Shown: positions 11,087 through 23,067, numbered from the stretch's first letter. The stretch: DNA of 64,000 nt from Diphasiastrum complanatum (GCA_029204225.1 MU832027.1:1-64000); one strand, 5' to 3'. The notes: generated by a model not told the origin, from the letters alone. Numbers and translations: made by a program.

Positions 11087-11674
11087 TTGTGTTTCAGGTT
11101 ATGAAGGAGGAAATCAGATCTATCAATGATTTGGTGAAGATATCAAAGTCTAGAGCATGCTAGAGAGGATTCTACACCAAAATCGAATTTTTTGCTTTTG
11201 TAGATTGGATCTTTTGTAGATCAAAACACTAAATAGGTCAATATACTTGTTCAATTCCGATTTTTGAATTCACATACTGGATTTGGCTGATTTTTGGATA
11301 ATTGGTTCAGCCTAAGTGGTGGCTTATAGATTGCATATCAAATTTTCAGCATTTGCATGTAGATTTGGAATAGTCAATTTTTTGTGATTTTGTCAAAACC
11401 CTAATTTTGCTTGGATCTCTAGATAGTGAGGTGATGGACTTCATTTGAGTGTGTTTCAATCTTAGGAAGTGGCAAAAGTCATTAGATTGAGGATAGATCA
11501 TAGGTTTATCAAGATTCCATGATTCTATGTGTTGATTTGCTTGGATAAGTGCTAGAAGAGAATTTGTGAGATAGTTTCAAATTTTGGTGATTTCTTTTGA
11601 AAGCATTTGTTGTTGTTCAAAGGAGTGCTTTGTGCATTGAAGCATGTTGAAAGAGAAGATCAGGTCATTGCTAC

Positions 11675-13039
11675 ATGGCAACCTCAATTGGAGTCATGTT
11701 GGAAGCCAATGATAGGCTTACCTCAAGTAACTATTCATTATGGAAAGTGAGGATGGAGTCACTTCTTGAGATGAATGATGTTTTAGATATTGTTGTAGGT
11801 TTGGAGGAGAGACCAGTAACACAACAAGATCAATTGAGGTATGACAAGAGGGCCAAGAAGGCTCTACACATGATAAAGATAGATGTTACCAATGAACTTC
11901 TCAAGGAAGTTGGTAAGTGCACATCATCTTTGGAAGCTTGGAATTCATTGAAGAAGCTTTATGAATCCAAGTCTACTTCTAGAGTGTTGACTCTAATAAG
12001 GCAAATCTTTTCTTGTTTGCAAAATAATGAAGAAAATCCAAGTATTTTTATTTTGAGAATGAAAGCATTGAATGATGAGTTAGCTTGCATAGATGAAAGC
12101 ATTAAGGAAGGAGAGCTTATTCAAGTGATTCTTAATGGCTTGTTGGATGCTCATGCTAACATTGTTCAAAGTATTGCTATTCAAAAGACTTTGCCAAGTT
12201 TGATGGATCTTCAAGAGATCTTGATCAATGAGGAATATAGGCTTCAAGCAAGAGGTGGATCTACATCGACACTTCAAGAGGATGCTATGTTCACAAAGGG
12301 CAAAACCAAAAGCAAGTGGTCTAAAGGGCAAGATCAAGTGGATGCTTCTTCAAGTGGAAAAAAGAAGGATAGATCAAAGCTCAAGTGCTTCTATTGTGGC
12401 ATCAAAGGACACTTTGCAAGTGAGTGCTACAAGAAGAAGAGAGATCAAGGAGACAAGCAAGGTAATCTTACTCTTGATGAGGATGGTTTGGATGTGCAAG
12501 ATGCAAATGATGATGCTTTTGTGATGTCTTCATGTATGCTTGCTAATGATGGATATCTAGATCATTGGTGGATTGATAGTGGAGCAAGTTCACACGTGAC
12601 CTTTCACAAAGAGTACTTCACTTCTTTGTTGGCATATGGAGATGACAAGAGGGTGATCTACACGGCCAATGATGGTGAGTGTGCAATCAAAGGGATTGGC
12701 ACAATTCCTATTTCTCTCTCTACAAATAGGAATGTTCATTTGGAGGATGTTTTGTTTATTCCATCTATTACCAAGAATTTTCTTAGTGTGAGTGAAATGC
12801 TAAGTAAGGGCCTCAAGGTGGAGTTTGATGGAGATGCTTGTTTGATCAAAAGGAAGGATGTCTTGATTGGAAAAGGTAAAAGGCAAGGGTTGGAGGGAAA
12901 GCCAAGTGGCAAAATAGGGTTTGGACACTCTATAAAAGGATGTAACTCGTGGAGAGACACATCTTCTCTCTTCTCTCTCTCATTTCATCATTATACATGG
13001 TTCTCTTTGGGTTCTACTACTTTTGGTGCACTCTCTTGA
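11675..13039 (+). pseudogene. A1 gag-protease, fused out of frame context to A2 LTR
   Basis: The frame starts at ATG 11675 (MATSIGVMLEANDRL) and runs 454 codons. It holds a UBN2-type Gag, the zinc knuckle CFYCGIKGHFASEC (around residues 239-252) and the protease motif DSGASSH with the start of the following domain. The natural reading ends near KGKRQG at about 12888; the remaining 50 residues are read through LTR sequence and are not a retroelement product. Pre-integrase, integrase, RT and RNase H are absent. A Gag could still be made, but the element cannot move on its own. Confidence 0.85.
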
Positions 13040-13307
13040 TGATATCTTGCAATTCTATGTGTAGAATGATCATTTACTGTTATTTTTTGTTTCACACGTG
13101 TGAAATATAGTAGGGTATTGTAATTGTACGGAAAAAGAACATATTTTATGTTTTGGTTCATGTTTGATCAGTATCTCTTAGAGTCTGCATCTCATTTTGT
13201 ATGTAGATGCTGTTTTTTCTACATTGGCAGGATTGTTGGTTTGCTCCTTATTGTAACCAAAGATCAGGGACATGGATTGGATCTTGAATGATCTGAAATC
13301 CTTTACA
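12891..13307 (+). repeat. A2 5' LTR, lacking its first ~240 bp
   Basis: Aligns with A1 LTR positions from about 10655 to the end, including TATAAAAGG near 12931 and an exact CACACGTGTG at 13093-13102, and ends CTTTACA before the primer site. The U3 beginning has been lost at the A1/A2 join. Confidence 0.85.
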
Positions 13308-13320
13308 TGGTATCAGAGCT
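13308..13320 (+). other. A2 primer-binding site
   Basis: TGGTATCAGAGCT after the truncated LTR. Confidence 0.88.
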
Positions 13321-13912
13321 ATTGTTTTTTTCAGGTTATGAAAAAATCAGCCATCTTTAGCAAGGATTTGGGGGAGTTACCAATGCTAGAGCATGCTAGA
13401 TTGATTTATACTCAAAAATCAGCATTTTTGCATGTGTAGAATTGATCTTTTGTAGGTCAAAACTCAATATAGGGTTATATACTTGATCAATTCCGATTTC
13501 ACACTCAGATTACTAGATTTAAATGATTTTTGGTGCATTAGAAAGGTCTCATTGGAGTCTACAAGAAGATATATCAAGTTTTTAAAAATTGCATGTAGAA
13601 TTTGAGATATCCAATTTTTTGTGATTTTGTCAAAACCCTAATTTTGATTGGATCTCTAGTTTGTGAGGTTACTGAACTTTATTTGATTTTGTCTCAAATC
13701 TTAGGAAGTGGCAAGAATCATTAGATTGAGGATAGATCATAGGTTGATCAAGATTTCACTATTCTATGTGTTAATTTGCTAGTTAGAAGTGCTAGAAGAG
13801 ATTTGAGAGGTTCCATATCTTTGTGATTTCTTCTTGAGTTCAATTGTTGACATTAAAGAGAGTGCTTTGTGCATTGGAACAGGTTGAAAGAAGAACATCA
13901 GGTCATTGCAAC

Positions 13913-15426
13913 ATGGCTACAAGTGGTGGATTCATGTTGGAAGGCAATGATAGGCTTACCCCAACCAACTATTCTACTTGGAAGGCAATGATAGGCTTAC
14001 CTCAATCACATTTCTACTTGGATGGTGAGGATGGAGTCCTTATTGGAGATGAATGAGTTGATGGAGGTTGCTGCAGGTGTGGAGGAGAGGCCTCAAGCAC
14101 CTCAAGATCAAGTGGGTTATGACAAGAGAGCTGAAAGAGCTCTACACATGATTAAGATGAATGTTACCAATGAATTTCTCAAGGAAGTTGGTAAGTGCAC
14201 ATCATCTTTGGAGGCTTGGAAAGCTTTGAAGAAGCTTTTTGAATCCAAGTCTACATCAAGAGTGCTTACTCTTAAGAGGCAAAACTTTCAAAGTTTGCAA
14301 AAGAAGGAAGAGAGTAATCATGCTTTTGTTTTGAGGGTTAAAGCATTCAATGATGAGTTAGCATGTATTGATGAAAGCATTAAAGAGGTAGAACTTGTTC
14401 AAGTTATACTTAATGGCTTGTTGGATGATCATGCTAATCTTGTTCAAAGTTTTTCTATTCAAAAGACTTTGCCAAGTATTGTGGATTTGCAAGAGATCTT
14501 GGTGAATGAGTAGTATAGGCTTCAATCAAGAGGAGGTGGATCTACATCGACATCTCTTTTTGAAGAGGATGCTATGTCCATCAAAGGCAAGTTCAAGGGC
14601 AAAGGCAAAGGCAAGTGGTCTAAAGGGCAAGATCAAGGTGAGACTTCCTCTTTTGGCAAAAAGAAAGATAAGTCTAAGTTAAAATACTTTTATTGTGGAA
14701 TGAAAGGGCATTTTCAAATGAATGTTTGAAGAAGCAAAGAGATGAAGGTAGCAAGCAAATTAACTTTACTACTAATGTTGAGGATCTAAGTGGTGGTGAT
14801 TCTTTTTTGGTGTGTTCTTCAAGTCCAATATCAAGTGAAGGCGACAAAGATTCATGGTGGATTGATAGTGGAGCTAGTTCACATATGACTAGTCACAAGG
14901 AGTTCTTTACTTCTTTGGTCACTTATGATGGAGCCAAGAAAGCAATTCACATGGCCAATGGTGGTGAGTGTGTGATTGAAGGTATTGGTTCAATTCCTAT
15001 TTGTCTCTCTACTAATAGGAAATCAAGACTTGATGGTGTTCTTTACATTCCTTCTCTTTCAAAGAATTTTCGAAGTGTTGGTCAAATGATAGAAAAAGGA
15101 TACATGGTAAAGTTTGGTGGTGATGCTTGCTTCATTACAAAGGAAGAAATCTTGATTGATAGGGGCAATAGACAAGGTAGACTTTCAAGCTTGATGCTTT
15201 TGTTATGGCTAACAAAAAGGATGGAATGGAAAAGGAGATTGGTCTCAACTTTCCAAAGTTACCTTTTAGCATCAATAATATTGGTGGATCTTATGCAAAG
15301 TCTAAAAAGCTTCCTTATGCTATATCTAGGTCAAGATCTAATATGCTTCTTGGAGATGTTCATCTTTGTGCTAACTTGGCTAGTGTTGAGGATAATGATG
15401 GTGTTTCAATGGTTCTTCTTGGAAAG
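13913..15426 (+). pseudogene. A2 gag-protease with internal deletions
   Basis: It starts MATSGGFMLEGNDRL, close to A1. A 41-bp tandem duplication (13939 to 13980) shifts the frame near codon 30. A TAG ends the next frame at 14511-14513. A one-base loss lies in the zinc knuckle (near 14710; FYCGMKGHF then SNEC). The protease DSGASSHM is kept. After RGNRQG the frame slips once more, and the HHCC region typical of the family is missing, so protease sequence runs into a degenerate integrase start (LPYAISRSRS...GDVHL, compare the canonical LLHSDVH). The sequence stops at 15426 where element C begins. It is not functional. Confidence 0.8.
13939..14020 (+). repeat. 41-bp tandem duplication in A2 gag
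   Basis: GGAAGGCAATGATAGGCTTA occurs at 13939 and again at 13980, with the following 20 bases also repeated imperfectly. As 41 is not a multiple of three, it breaks the gag frame. Confidence 0.85.
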
Positions 15427-15944
15427 TGTCTCACATTGATTATGGCCAAATGTGGCTCTATATATACAATAAGTGGGAGCTCGTGGTACTGATCATCCCT
15501 CTGATCCCACATGTGTGAAGGTGCTTTGTCATATGATGATTCATCATGCAAAATTGACACTTGGACAAAACCTTCTATTTTGAGCACTTTTGGTCCATTT
15601 TCCTTCTATATGGAGATCTACTTGAAAATCTTCTAGAAGTCAAAATTTGCCTACTTCAGCTTATTCCACACATGTGAGATGTCCTCTAAAAATGTGATAT
15701 GACACCTATCCAAAGGATGTGGCTCATGCAATCAATAGATTGATGCCATGTGTCATATGTCTAGAAAACTAGTTTTTGGCCTTTTTAGCCACTAGAACTT
15801 GAATTAAATTATATGTACATCCTATATGATTATGGTACATGACAAGTACACTGGTTTCACATGTGGGAACAGGCTCCACACATGTGTGTTTATCTATATA
15901 CAAGATTGTTGGCCTCTACCAAGCTTATTTTTGCATTTTTCACA
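15427..15944 (-). repeat. C 3' LTR, U5 end missing
   Basis: It starts on the minus strand with TGTGAAAAATGC next to the purine tract and aligns with 19220-19737 at roughly 97% by eye. A TATATATAG box lies near 15452. The last ~315 bp present in the 5' LTR are absent. Confidence 0.8.
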
Positions 15945-15955
15945 CTCCTCCTCAA
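15945..15955 (-). other. C polypurine tract
   Basis: TTGAGGAGGAG on the minus strand immediately before the LTR start, the same core as in E1, D and E5. Confidence 0.8.
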
Positions 15956-16083
15956 AAATCTAGCTTGGTAAATCTAGCTTGATGGAAAACATGATGATCT
16001 TGAACTTGACTCCATGGGCTGAATTGGTCTTTGCTGGTCCAAAGGTGTGAAGATCATCCAATGAGCTTGATGTTGATCTAAAA

Positions 16084-16602
16084 TCACCATATCCATGATA
16101 GTGCTTCTTTGATGTTGACATCTTTGATGAGCTTGAGAGCTTTGCACCATCTTAGCACCTCCAAAATTGATTCCTTCCAATTTTCATGTAGATGCTTGAC
16201 CTTGAGGCTTGCTCCTTCTTCATGTGCATGCTCCTCTTTGATGGAAATCCGAGACCTCCATGTCTCATAATGATCACAACAAGTATGACCATTCAATATG
16301 CACTTCCTATGATTATCAAGATTACTTATGCTAGAAACATAAGTCCAAAAATCACCAAAACTTGGCATGATTTTTCCAATATTAAAATCAAAAGGTATTT
16401 CCATCTCAATAAGGCTAACTACTTGCTTATGGATATAAGTGTCCACTTTGGATGCTTCACTTATTCTCATAAGAAGTTTACAACTTGCCTTCAGGATTGA
16501 AAACATACAATTTTCATCTTTATGAATGAACACATCATTCATGATCTTATTGAAGCCAAAAGATCCTACATTATGAAGATATTTCCATTTTCTTGACTTC
16601 AT
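16084..16602 (-). pseudogene. Unknown frame conserved between elements C and F
   Basis: A 172-codon frame with no recognised domain. Part of it (LLMRISEASKVDT) recurs in element F (50327-50656, LMRLSEASKKDT), and the surrounding DNA also aligns between the two elements. Conservation in two separate elements shows this region belongs to the element body. The F copy is more disrupted. It may be a decayed integrase/RT-spacer segment or an element-specific accessory product; nothing in it matches the canonical copia pol order. Confidence 0.4.
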
Positions 16603-16661
16603 AACTAATGTAAGCTTACAAGGGAAACATATTTTGCTATCTTTTAAGGCATCACACTCAA

Positions 16662-17309
16662 CTAGTATTGCCTTAATCCACCTTTGAGATACAAAAATCT
16701 CTTCAAAGCAAAATGGTTAGTTGACATGAGAGCATAAATGAAACTATTTTCATTTTGTGATTGCTCCTTATTCTTGATTGATTTCTCTTGGATAATAACA
16801 ATAAGTTTGAACTTGTCCAAAATTACAAGCAAAATACTTTCCAAGGACATAAAATAAATCCAAGTTACTTTCATGAAAGTGACATCTATCTTTACATCTT
16901 GAACCAAACAATGCACTTCCAAATGAAAAATTTCAAAAGATTCAACATGTGTTGTGATGGACTCTTGAAGACAAATCTTGCAAGTCCTTGTGAGACTCCA
17001 AGCCTCATTAACCTTTCCACAAAGGAAACACCTTTCCTTGGACTTGTCCTTCTTGTATTTGCATTTTGAACTTGAAGCTCCATCCTTCACCTCGACCCCC
17101 TTGCTTTGGTTCTCCTTGGATGGATTGGTCCTCTTTTTGTAGCATCTTGCGAAAATATATCCTCCCTTGCCACAAAGGTTGCACTTAAGATCCTTTCTTT
17201 TCTTCAATAGGATGCCACCTATTGATACTATGTGAATAAAAACTTGTGATATGATTCTACAAATGTAATTTGTGACTCTCAAGAGACTAGATTTGAACAT
17301 CTTCAACAA
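16662..17309 (-). pseudogene. C gag remnant with damaged zinc knuckles
   Basis: The frame carries CNLCGKGGYIFARC, which has copia zinc-knuckle spacing but Tyr in place of the His ligand. This is followed by a lysine-rich linker and a second CFLCGK start lacking its partner residues. A basic, Ser/Lys-rich linker before a knuckle is typical of the gag end in these families. The N-terminal Gag part and the protease DSGAS are not visible. Probably a leftover of an ancestral gag rather than a working nucleocapsid. Confidence 0.55.
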
Positions 17310-18891
17310 TCTAGAAGGATCTACAAAAGATCTAGCTCACAAACCTAAGAATCAATCTTCAGAGTAATGACTAGTCACTTGGAAACTTTGCTTTGATCAC
17401 TAAGACAAAAGCACACAATCTTTGAATCAAATCACAAAAGAAATCAGATCCAATCTCCTATTGGACTCATCAAATACCAATGACTCTTTCTTTTGAAAGT
17501 TGAAATGGATATGAAAAAGATTTGACACCTAGATTTTCCTTTTCACTTGACTAGTTCTTGCAACACTTGAGATTCTTGAACAAAAGATGGGTTTTGTTTC
17601 AAACACATGAAAATCAAACTTAATCACTTCTTTTGGACTCTCTTGACCCAAATAATCTCACACTTGATATTTATAATGAATTTGATTTGATTTGACAACA
17701 AACTATACCACCAATTTTTCACAAAGCTTAAAAAATTAGACAACTAGAGATTCACAAAGATCTCAACCATGCATGAATACTCAAATATGGACTCCTTCTC
17801 ATTCTAGACATCCAATGGGATCTCAAATTGACCCTCACACTCTCACAAAGAAATTTGAATAGAACTAATTTGAGTTTCATACATACTATGTCAATTTTTG
17901 CTCAATAAATTGAATTCAATCACTCCTATTGGATTCCACCAATTACTCTACTTTTTAAGACTTGGAATGGAATTCAAAATCAAAAGTTGTGATTTTTCTC
18001 ACTAAGATATTGTGCTTCAAAGAGCTAATGCCACTTAAAGATTTGATCACCTAGGAGAATACAAATTCTCCACCAATAACAACACATAATGAGCTTCTAG
18101 ATCTTGCCCTCTACAAAGGAAGGAACTCTTAGAAAATTGGATCTCTCTCTACACATTTGCCATAGACACCTTAATGACTCTTTTCAAACCTTACAATCAC
18201 TCAAACAAATTGAGTAGGGTTGAACAATGTGACTTGGATCTCAATCTCTTTTCTAGAACTCTCAATTTAAGCCAATCTATGTCAAATTCTACAAAAGATT
18301 TGCATAGATGCTCTATATGCACTAGAAACTCTCAAAGGTTTCACTTGGAGGACAGATCCAAGGATTTTTTCTAGCAAATTGATGCTTCTAAACTTGACCC
18401 TATCACTCTTGAACAAATCTAGAGTGATGGTACAATGGATTACAACCTCTCACCTTGCATATCGCTCCTTAATCTAAGATTTTTAGCAAAATGTCTCTCA
18501 ACTTCAACATGCACTCAAAAAATCAGAGATGATCAATTAATGCACCTATTTCAAGCTTCAAATTTAATTTCTTGGCTGATCTAATCCAAGAACTAATCAA
18601 AGCATTAGATTCTCTATAGAAAATGCTTGATTTTCCACTAAAAATCTCTCAAATTGGGTGTGTGAGTCAAATTGTACAAATTTTTTTAATTTCTCAACCA
18701 AAACTGGAGATGTACGGCCTCACACGTGTGAAAAGAGTTCCTATATCCCACAACAAGTTCTGGACCAAAAATTTTGAGGATAGCTATCAAATCCAACTCG
18801 CTACACAAAATTTGACTAGTTTCCAAAAAACTGCTAATTTTGGCTTTGATTTGGATTAACCCTATCAATTTCAACAAAACCTCTTGTACTA
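17310..18891 (-). other. C leader, no gene seen
   Basis: About 1.6 kb between the primer site and the gag remnant, with only short random frames. An exact CACACGTGTG lies at 18721-18730, just inside the element from the primer site. Confidence 0.45.
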
Positions 18892-18904
18892 GGCTCTGAT
18901 ACCA
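18892..18904 (-). other. C primer-binding site
   Basis: TGGTATCAGAGCC on the minus strand, adjoining the LTR end at 18905. Confidence 0.88.
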
Positions 18905-19737
18905 TGTGGAAAAAGTACAAAAAGGACCAAGAGTGGATCCTAATCTGATCCTCAAGAGGGATTGGATGTTAGATTTACTTGATCTATCAATCTACATAAG
19001 ATTAAGATCAATCTAGATCAATTCTAGACATAAAATCCAAACAAGAACAATCATTTATTGAAGGTAAATGTACTTGCTGGTTTCACACGTGTGAAACCCT
19101 GTCAGGTTACGGACTCCAACCTGAAAATCAAGTACACATTGATAGAACCTCAAAACAATCAAAACAAATGTAGACAAATGGAGAGAATCACTCAAAATTG
19201 CTTCCTAAACCAAGATTGGTGTCTCACATTGATTATGGCCAAATGTGGCTCTATATATACAATAAGTGGGAGCTCGTGGTACTGATCATACCTCTGATCC
19301 CACATGTGTGAAGGTGCTTTGTCATATGATGATTCATCATGCAAAACTGACACTTGGACAAAACCTTCTATTTTGAGCACTTTTGGTCCATTTTCCTTCT
19401 ATATGCAGATCTACTTGAAAATCTTCTAGAAGTCAAAATTCGCCTACTTCAGCTTATTCCACACATGTGAGCTGTCCCCTACACATGTGATATGACACCT
19501 ATCCAAAGGATGTGGCTCATGCAATCAATAGATTGATGCCATGTGTCATATGTCTAGAAAACTAGTTTTTGGCCCTTTTAGCCACTAGAACTTGAATTAA
19601 ATCATATGTACATCCTATATGATTATGGTACATGACAAGTACACTAGATTCACACTTGGGAACAGGCTCCACACATGTGTGTTTATCTATATACAAGATT
19701 TTTGGCCTCTACCAAGCTTATTTTTGCATTTTTCACA
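18905..19737 (-). repeat. C 5' LTR (833 bp)
   Basis: Starts TGTGAAAAATGC at 19737 and ends TTTTTCCACA before the primer site. It has the perfect 20-bp palindrome GGTTTCACACGTGTGAAACC at 19079-19098, about 180 bp from the LTR end. Confidence 0.82.
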
Positions 19738-19824
19738 AAAAGTGCTTTCATCAAGCATACATCTAATCTTGGAGTTATATCAAGATCAATGCTCAAATCT
19801 TCATAGATAATTTTTTAGGAGGAG
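19738..19824 (+). other. 3' tail of a B-family element with purine tract
   Basis: AAAAGTGCTTTCATCAAG... resembles the tail of element D (30350-30400) and ends in GGAGGAG before the LTR. The rest of this B element is not present, or was replaced by A2 and C. Confidence 0.55.
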
Positions 19825-20561
19825 TGTGAAGAATTGAAAAAGATTATCTATGTTAGATATAGGGGTCTTATGTTTTTTACATCAAGCATCTAGGTGTAGG
19901 ATTTTGATAGGAATAAATTTGGCATAGATGACAAATTATGCACTTTCACTTGTAATGCCACTATTGAGCCAAAATAGAGTAAGAGGCTAAACACGTGCCA
20001 ATTAGAGTGTAGACAAGTGTAAAGCTTTTGTTTGATGAATTCCAAGAGGTCCAATAGGATTTAGAGGTGGAACCTTGTGAGGTCCAACAGGAAATTGAGG
20101 TGTGCTTGAATATAGTCCAATAGAATTAAGAGGTGTATGGTTCAATGATCTAATAGGATCAAGAGGTGACAAAATATGGTCCAGTCATAGTTAAGCATAG
20201 TGGTAGCTCGTGGATCTACTAGTATCATTGTACTCCTCATTTTGAATCTAATTGATTTGGTGATTTCATGGATTTTGTGAGTTATTGGATTTCTAGCTTT
20301 CTCTCTCTACCCAAGAGCTCATGATGCTTTTTCTCTCTCTACCCAAGGAGAGCAGCTTGTTTTTACTTAGATTATTTTTTGAATACTTCCCACACGTGTG
20401 AGTGAGAGTTGGAAGTGATTGAATGCATGTAGTAGTGTGTTTTTGCCATAGGATCTAAGATTGATCTTGAATCTCAATCTAGTCTTGATCTTGGTGCATC
20501 TACACACCTTAGGAGATCACAAGTACATGTTGTGGACAATCCACACGTGTGAAATTCAACA
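19825..20561 (+). repeat. B-family 3' LTR
   Basis: Begins TGTGAAGAATTG after the purine tract and very likely ends GAAATTCAACA at 20561, the same terminus as the F LTR. It carries the CCAAT array (about 20045-20180), CACACGTGTG at 20391-20400 and again at 20542-20551. At about 19998-20003 it shows the empty site into which E1 inserted in the other copy. Confidence 0.8.
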
Positions 20562-20574
20562 AAATGCTGATTTG

Positions 20575-20790
20575 CATGCAAAGGCACAGACAGAGGGCGT
20601 TTGACTTGGTCAAATGGCCCCACTCCGCGCACTTGCATAATTTGCACGCAAGGGCATGGATAGAGGTTGTTTGACCAATCGCTCACTTGCGTGCAAATCA
20701 TGCAAGGGCACGGAGAGAGGGAGTTTGACCGGGCCATATGGCCCCAATCTGTGCCCTTGCGTGCAAATTACGCAAGGGCACAGAGGGGGG
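20575..20790. repeat. Hairpin-forming GC-rich repeats
   Basis: Four repeats of GCAAGGGCA-type text start at about 20575, 20644, 20699 and 20768 (spacing 69, 55, 69), separated by GTTTGAC and GGCCCC words. The last holds a perfect 11-bp stem, TGCCCTTGCGT (20752-20762) with ACGCAAGGGCA (20770-20780), around a 7-base loop. Earlier units have the same but weaker stems. The composition is much richer in GC than the surroundings. Confidence 0.7.
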
Positions 20791-20920
20791 CCATTTGAAG
20801 TTCAAAATGGCACTTTAATGCCCTTAAATTTAGATGATTGGTAGAAATTTTCATAACCTACCATAATGAATGAAATTTTCGAATGGATGCAGTTTCAACA
20901 GACATATTTTTGAGAAAAAA

Positions 20921-21960
20921 TCACATTTTCATTTGAAATTCTTTTACATTAGCCAATGCTTCGAGCAATGACTCTAATCTATTTTCTAGTCCTACTGTTG
21001 GCTTCATTAACTCCAATGCTAACTTAGCAGCATCAGCATGCTCCTCATAAGGTCCAACCATTGAGGCCAGAAGTAATCTGGACTCAAACCCTGGGCAGAA
21101 GTCCTGCAAGATAGCGCTCCTTTGTACATAGTAGGCCTTTGGTGCAATCTGTGGAAGTGGAGCATCTGCAAGATGCTTTGATAATGCTTTGCACTTGACT
21201 AGCGCAGTGGGCCCATCAGGAATATACTCATTGCTGAAACAGAAGATATAGTTGTCAGGGAATTGTCCAATGTAGTATGCCAGGGATGCATCTGGCCTTC
21301 GCTCTGTTCGGTCCTCACGAGAACCTTCGCTCTTCATTGCAAAACTGTCAATCTCCACTACATACTACTATACATTATATAAGAATGTTATAATTACAAT
21401 GAACAGATTCAGAAATGGGAATAAGCATGGACGAGAGTATTTGTTGACAAAGAACTTGTCTGAGATCCTTCATCCTCGTTCTCACTTTTTGCAAGCACAA
21501 TTCCATGGCCTCTGTATGGCATCTCAGTTGTGGAAATCGGTAATTTCCCAAATTGTTTATGCTCAACCTCCGGTGGTTGCAGAGTCTTCAATTCACACAA
21601 AATTTTTGCCAGAGCTTGCTCAGTAGTATCTACGTCATCTCCAATCAACTGTCGAAATGTATCGTCTGGCACTGAGTGGTCAAAGGTGTTGGTGCCATTT
21701 TGCAATTTCACTAATCCTGCCAACATCTCATCCTCTCGTAAGCCGAGGATATGTTGCAAGTCATGCAGAAACAAATACTCTTGCCCATTAATTATCACTG
21801 GGGCAAGGTCACGTATTCGCAACATGTGATCGGAATCATCTACATCTTCCGGTTGGGCAGATGTTGATGCAACTGAAGCCATCTGCCGTGCAAGCTTTGC
21901 TTCCTTCATGGGTGTTAATTCCTCTTCTGCTTCTTGCTCTTCCATTTCGCTGACGTTCAC
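20921..21960 (-). CDS. Unknown minus-strand gene (at least two exons)
   Basis: Two long frames lie on the minus strand: 21960-21409 (183 residues, acidic start, then NGQEYLFLHDLQHILG) and 21358-20921 (145 residues, ending KEFQMKM before a stop). A short AT-rich gap between them could be an intron, although no strong donor is visible. An AG acceptor-like site precedes the first frame near 21970, so an upstream exon is likely. Amino-acid use looks like a real protein, not shadow coding. No family is recognised. The segment INGQEYLFLHDLQHILGLRE resembles a segment in the gene at 39267-40760. It could be a host gene or the product of an unclassified transposon. Confidence 0.5.
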
Positions 21961-22009
21961 GCTAGGAGCCTGTTTTTCTTCAGCAGTATTTGTAACGCAA
22001 AATGGTATT

Positions 22010-23051
22010 CAATATATACGTAATGTTACAAGTGTGCAGATGAAGAAAGTACATGGTGGATGTGTTGTCTGTAGGAGATCGTGGGTGGCCGCAGTCGTTG
22101 TCCAGTCTGTTAGCGCAGCTACATGGGCGTGAATAGGGTGTGACGTCATCATTTGCTTTTCGTCTTTTCATCGCCTGTGAGAATTGGCATGTTAATATGC
22201 AGATTGCGTGACAACGCGAGTAAATATGCAGCATGAATGGAGGCAAATTAAAATGGGATTTAGGTGACTAGAGGAAATAAATCCAACATTATCCATATAA
22301 GATTTACTTTGAGTAGTAACCTTAACATTAAAAACCCTTTGCAAATCTATTATTGTTATATTTCTTCTCTTCAACAAATCTCATCCACCCAAACCATGTC
22401 TCTTACGTATATCTATCTCACCATCTTATAATGATCTCAACAAGAACTTCCCTCTTATCTACTTTTCAATTTTTTTTAAATAATACATTTTTCTTACCAA
22501 TTTTTTCCTTTTAAAAACTTTATCAAACATGTTACAAACAAAATAAAATTCTCAATGGAAATATCAAAAATTAGGTCAAAATGGCCACAAGTTATCCAAT
22601 TTCAAATGATATAAACACTAAACCTAATTCTTCACCTATATCCTTCAGCCAAGTTCTACCTAATCTCACAAATTTTTCAAGTCTATTCATTCAACATCAA
22701 CTATGTTCTCATGTAATCATTATACTCCATTTCTTAACATTTATAATTTAGCCAATATAATTTGCACAAACTCACTACCATAGTTAAAGCTCACTTCATT
22801 TACATGTTTTCAATAATCCTAGTATAAAAACACTTGAAAAAACATAGATAGAATGTGTTTGTTTTTTTCTTACATATGTACTAGCAAGCTCTCTGGGTCC
22901 ATATAGATTGTTGACCAAATAACAACATCAATATTGAAATAATTTTTTTATTTTTAAATGACTAAATCATATATGTAGTATATTAGGTACTAACAATTTC
23001 TTTTTTTTTATCATATTTTAAGTTATCAACTCATCGTAATTTCATACTAGT
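22010..23051. other. Gene-free AT-rich stretch
   Basis: No credible frame, RNA gene or repeat recognised. Confidence 0.5.
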
Positions 23052-23067
23052 CATTACAAGCCCACAA

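Larger units (their letters stand above)
10425..12890 (+). mobile_element. A1: copia element truncated after the protease
   Basis: Complete 5' LTR, primer site, leader and gag-protease, then an abrupt join at about 12890 to the inside of another A-family LTR (A2). Everything from integrase onward and its own 3' LTR are missing. The family is that of E4 (same TGTGAAAGATT termini and very similar gag). The join suggests a deletion or unequal recombination between two neighbouring A elements. Confidence 0.85.
15427..19737 (-). mobile_element. C: non-autonomous copia-type element
   Basis: Read on the minus strand: 5' LTR 19737-18905, primer site 18904-18892, body, purine tract 15955-15945, and a 3' LTR from 15944 that matches the 5' LTR for only about 518 bp and stops at 15427. 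No RT, integrase core or RNase H is visible, only a gag-like zinc-knuckle region and an unknown frame. It lies between A2 sequence and the tail of a B-family element. The flanks GAAAG (15422-15426) and AAAAG (19738-19742) resemble a target duplication, which is odd for a truncated LTR. Confidence 0.75.

Noticed and set aside
16788-17069. 93-codon plus-strand frame
   Set aside because: Antisense shadow of the C gag remnant.
20474-20737. Cys-rich minus-strand frame (CPC..C repeats)
   Set aside because: Produced by the GC-rich hairpin repeats; no codon or domain support.
20575-20790. CRISPR-like repeat-spacer array
   Set aside because: Four irregular units of unequal spacing in a plant genome; hairpin repeats explain it.
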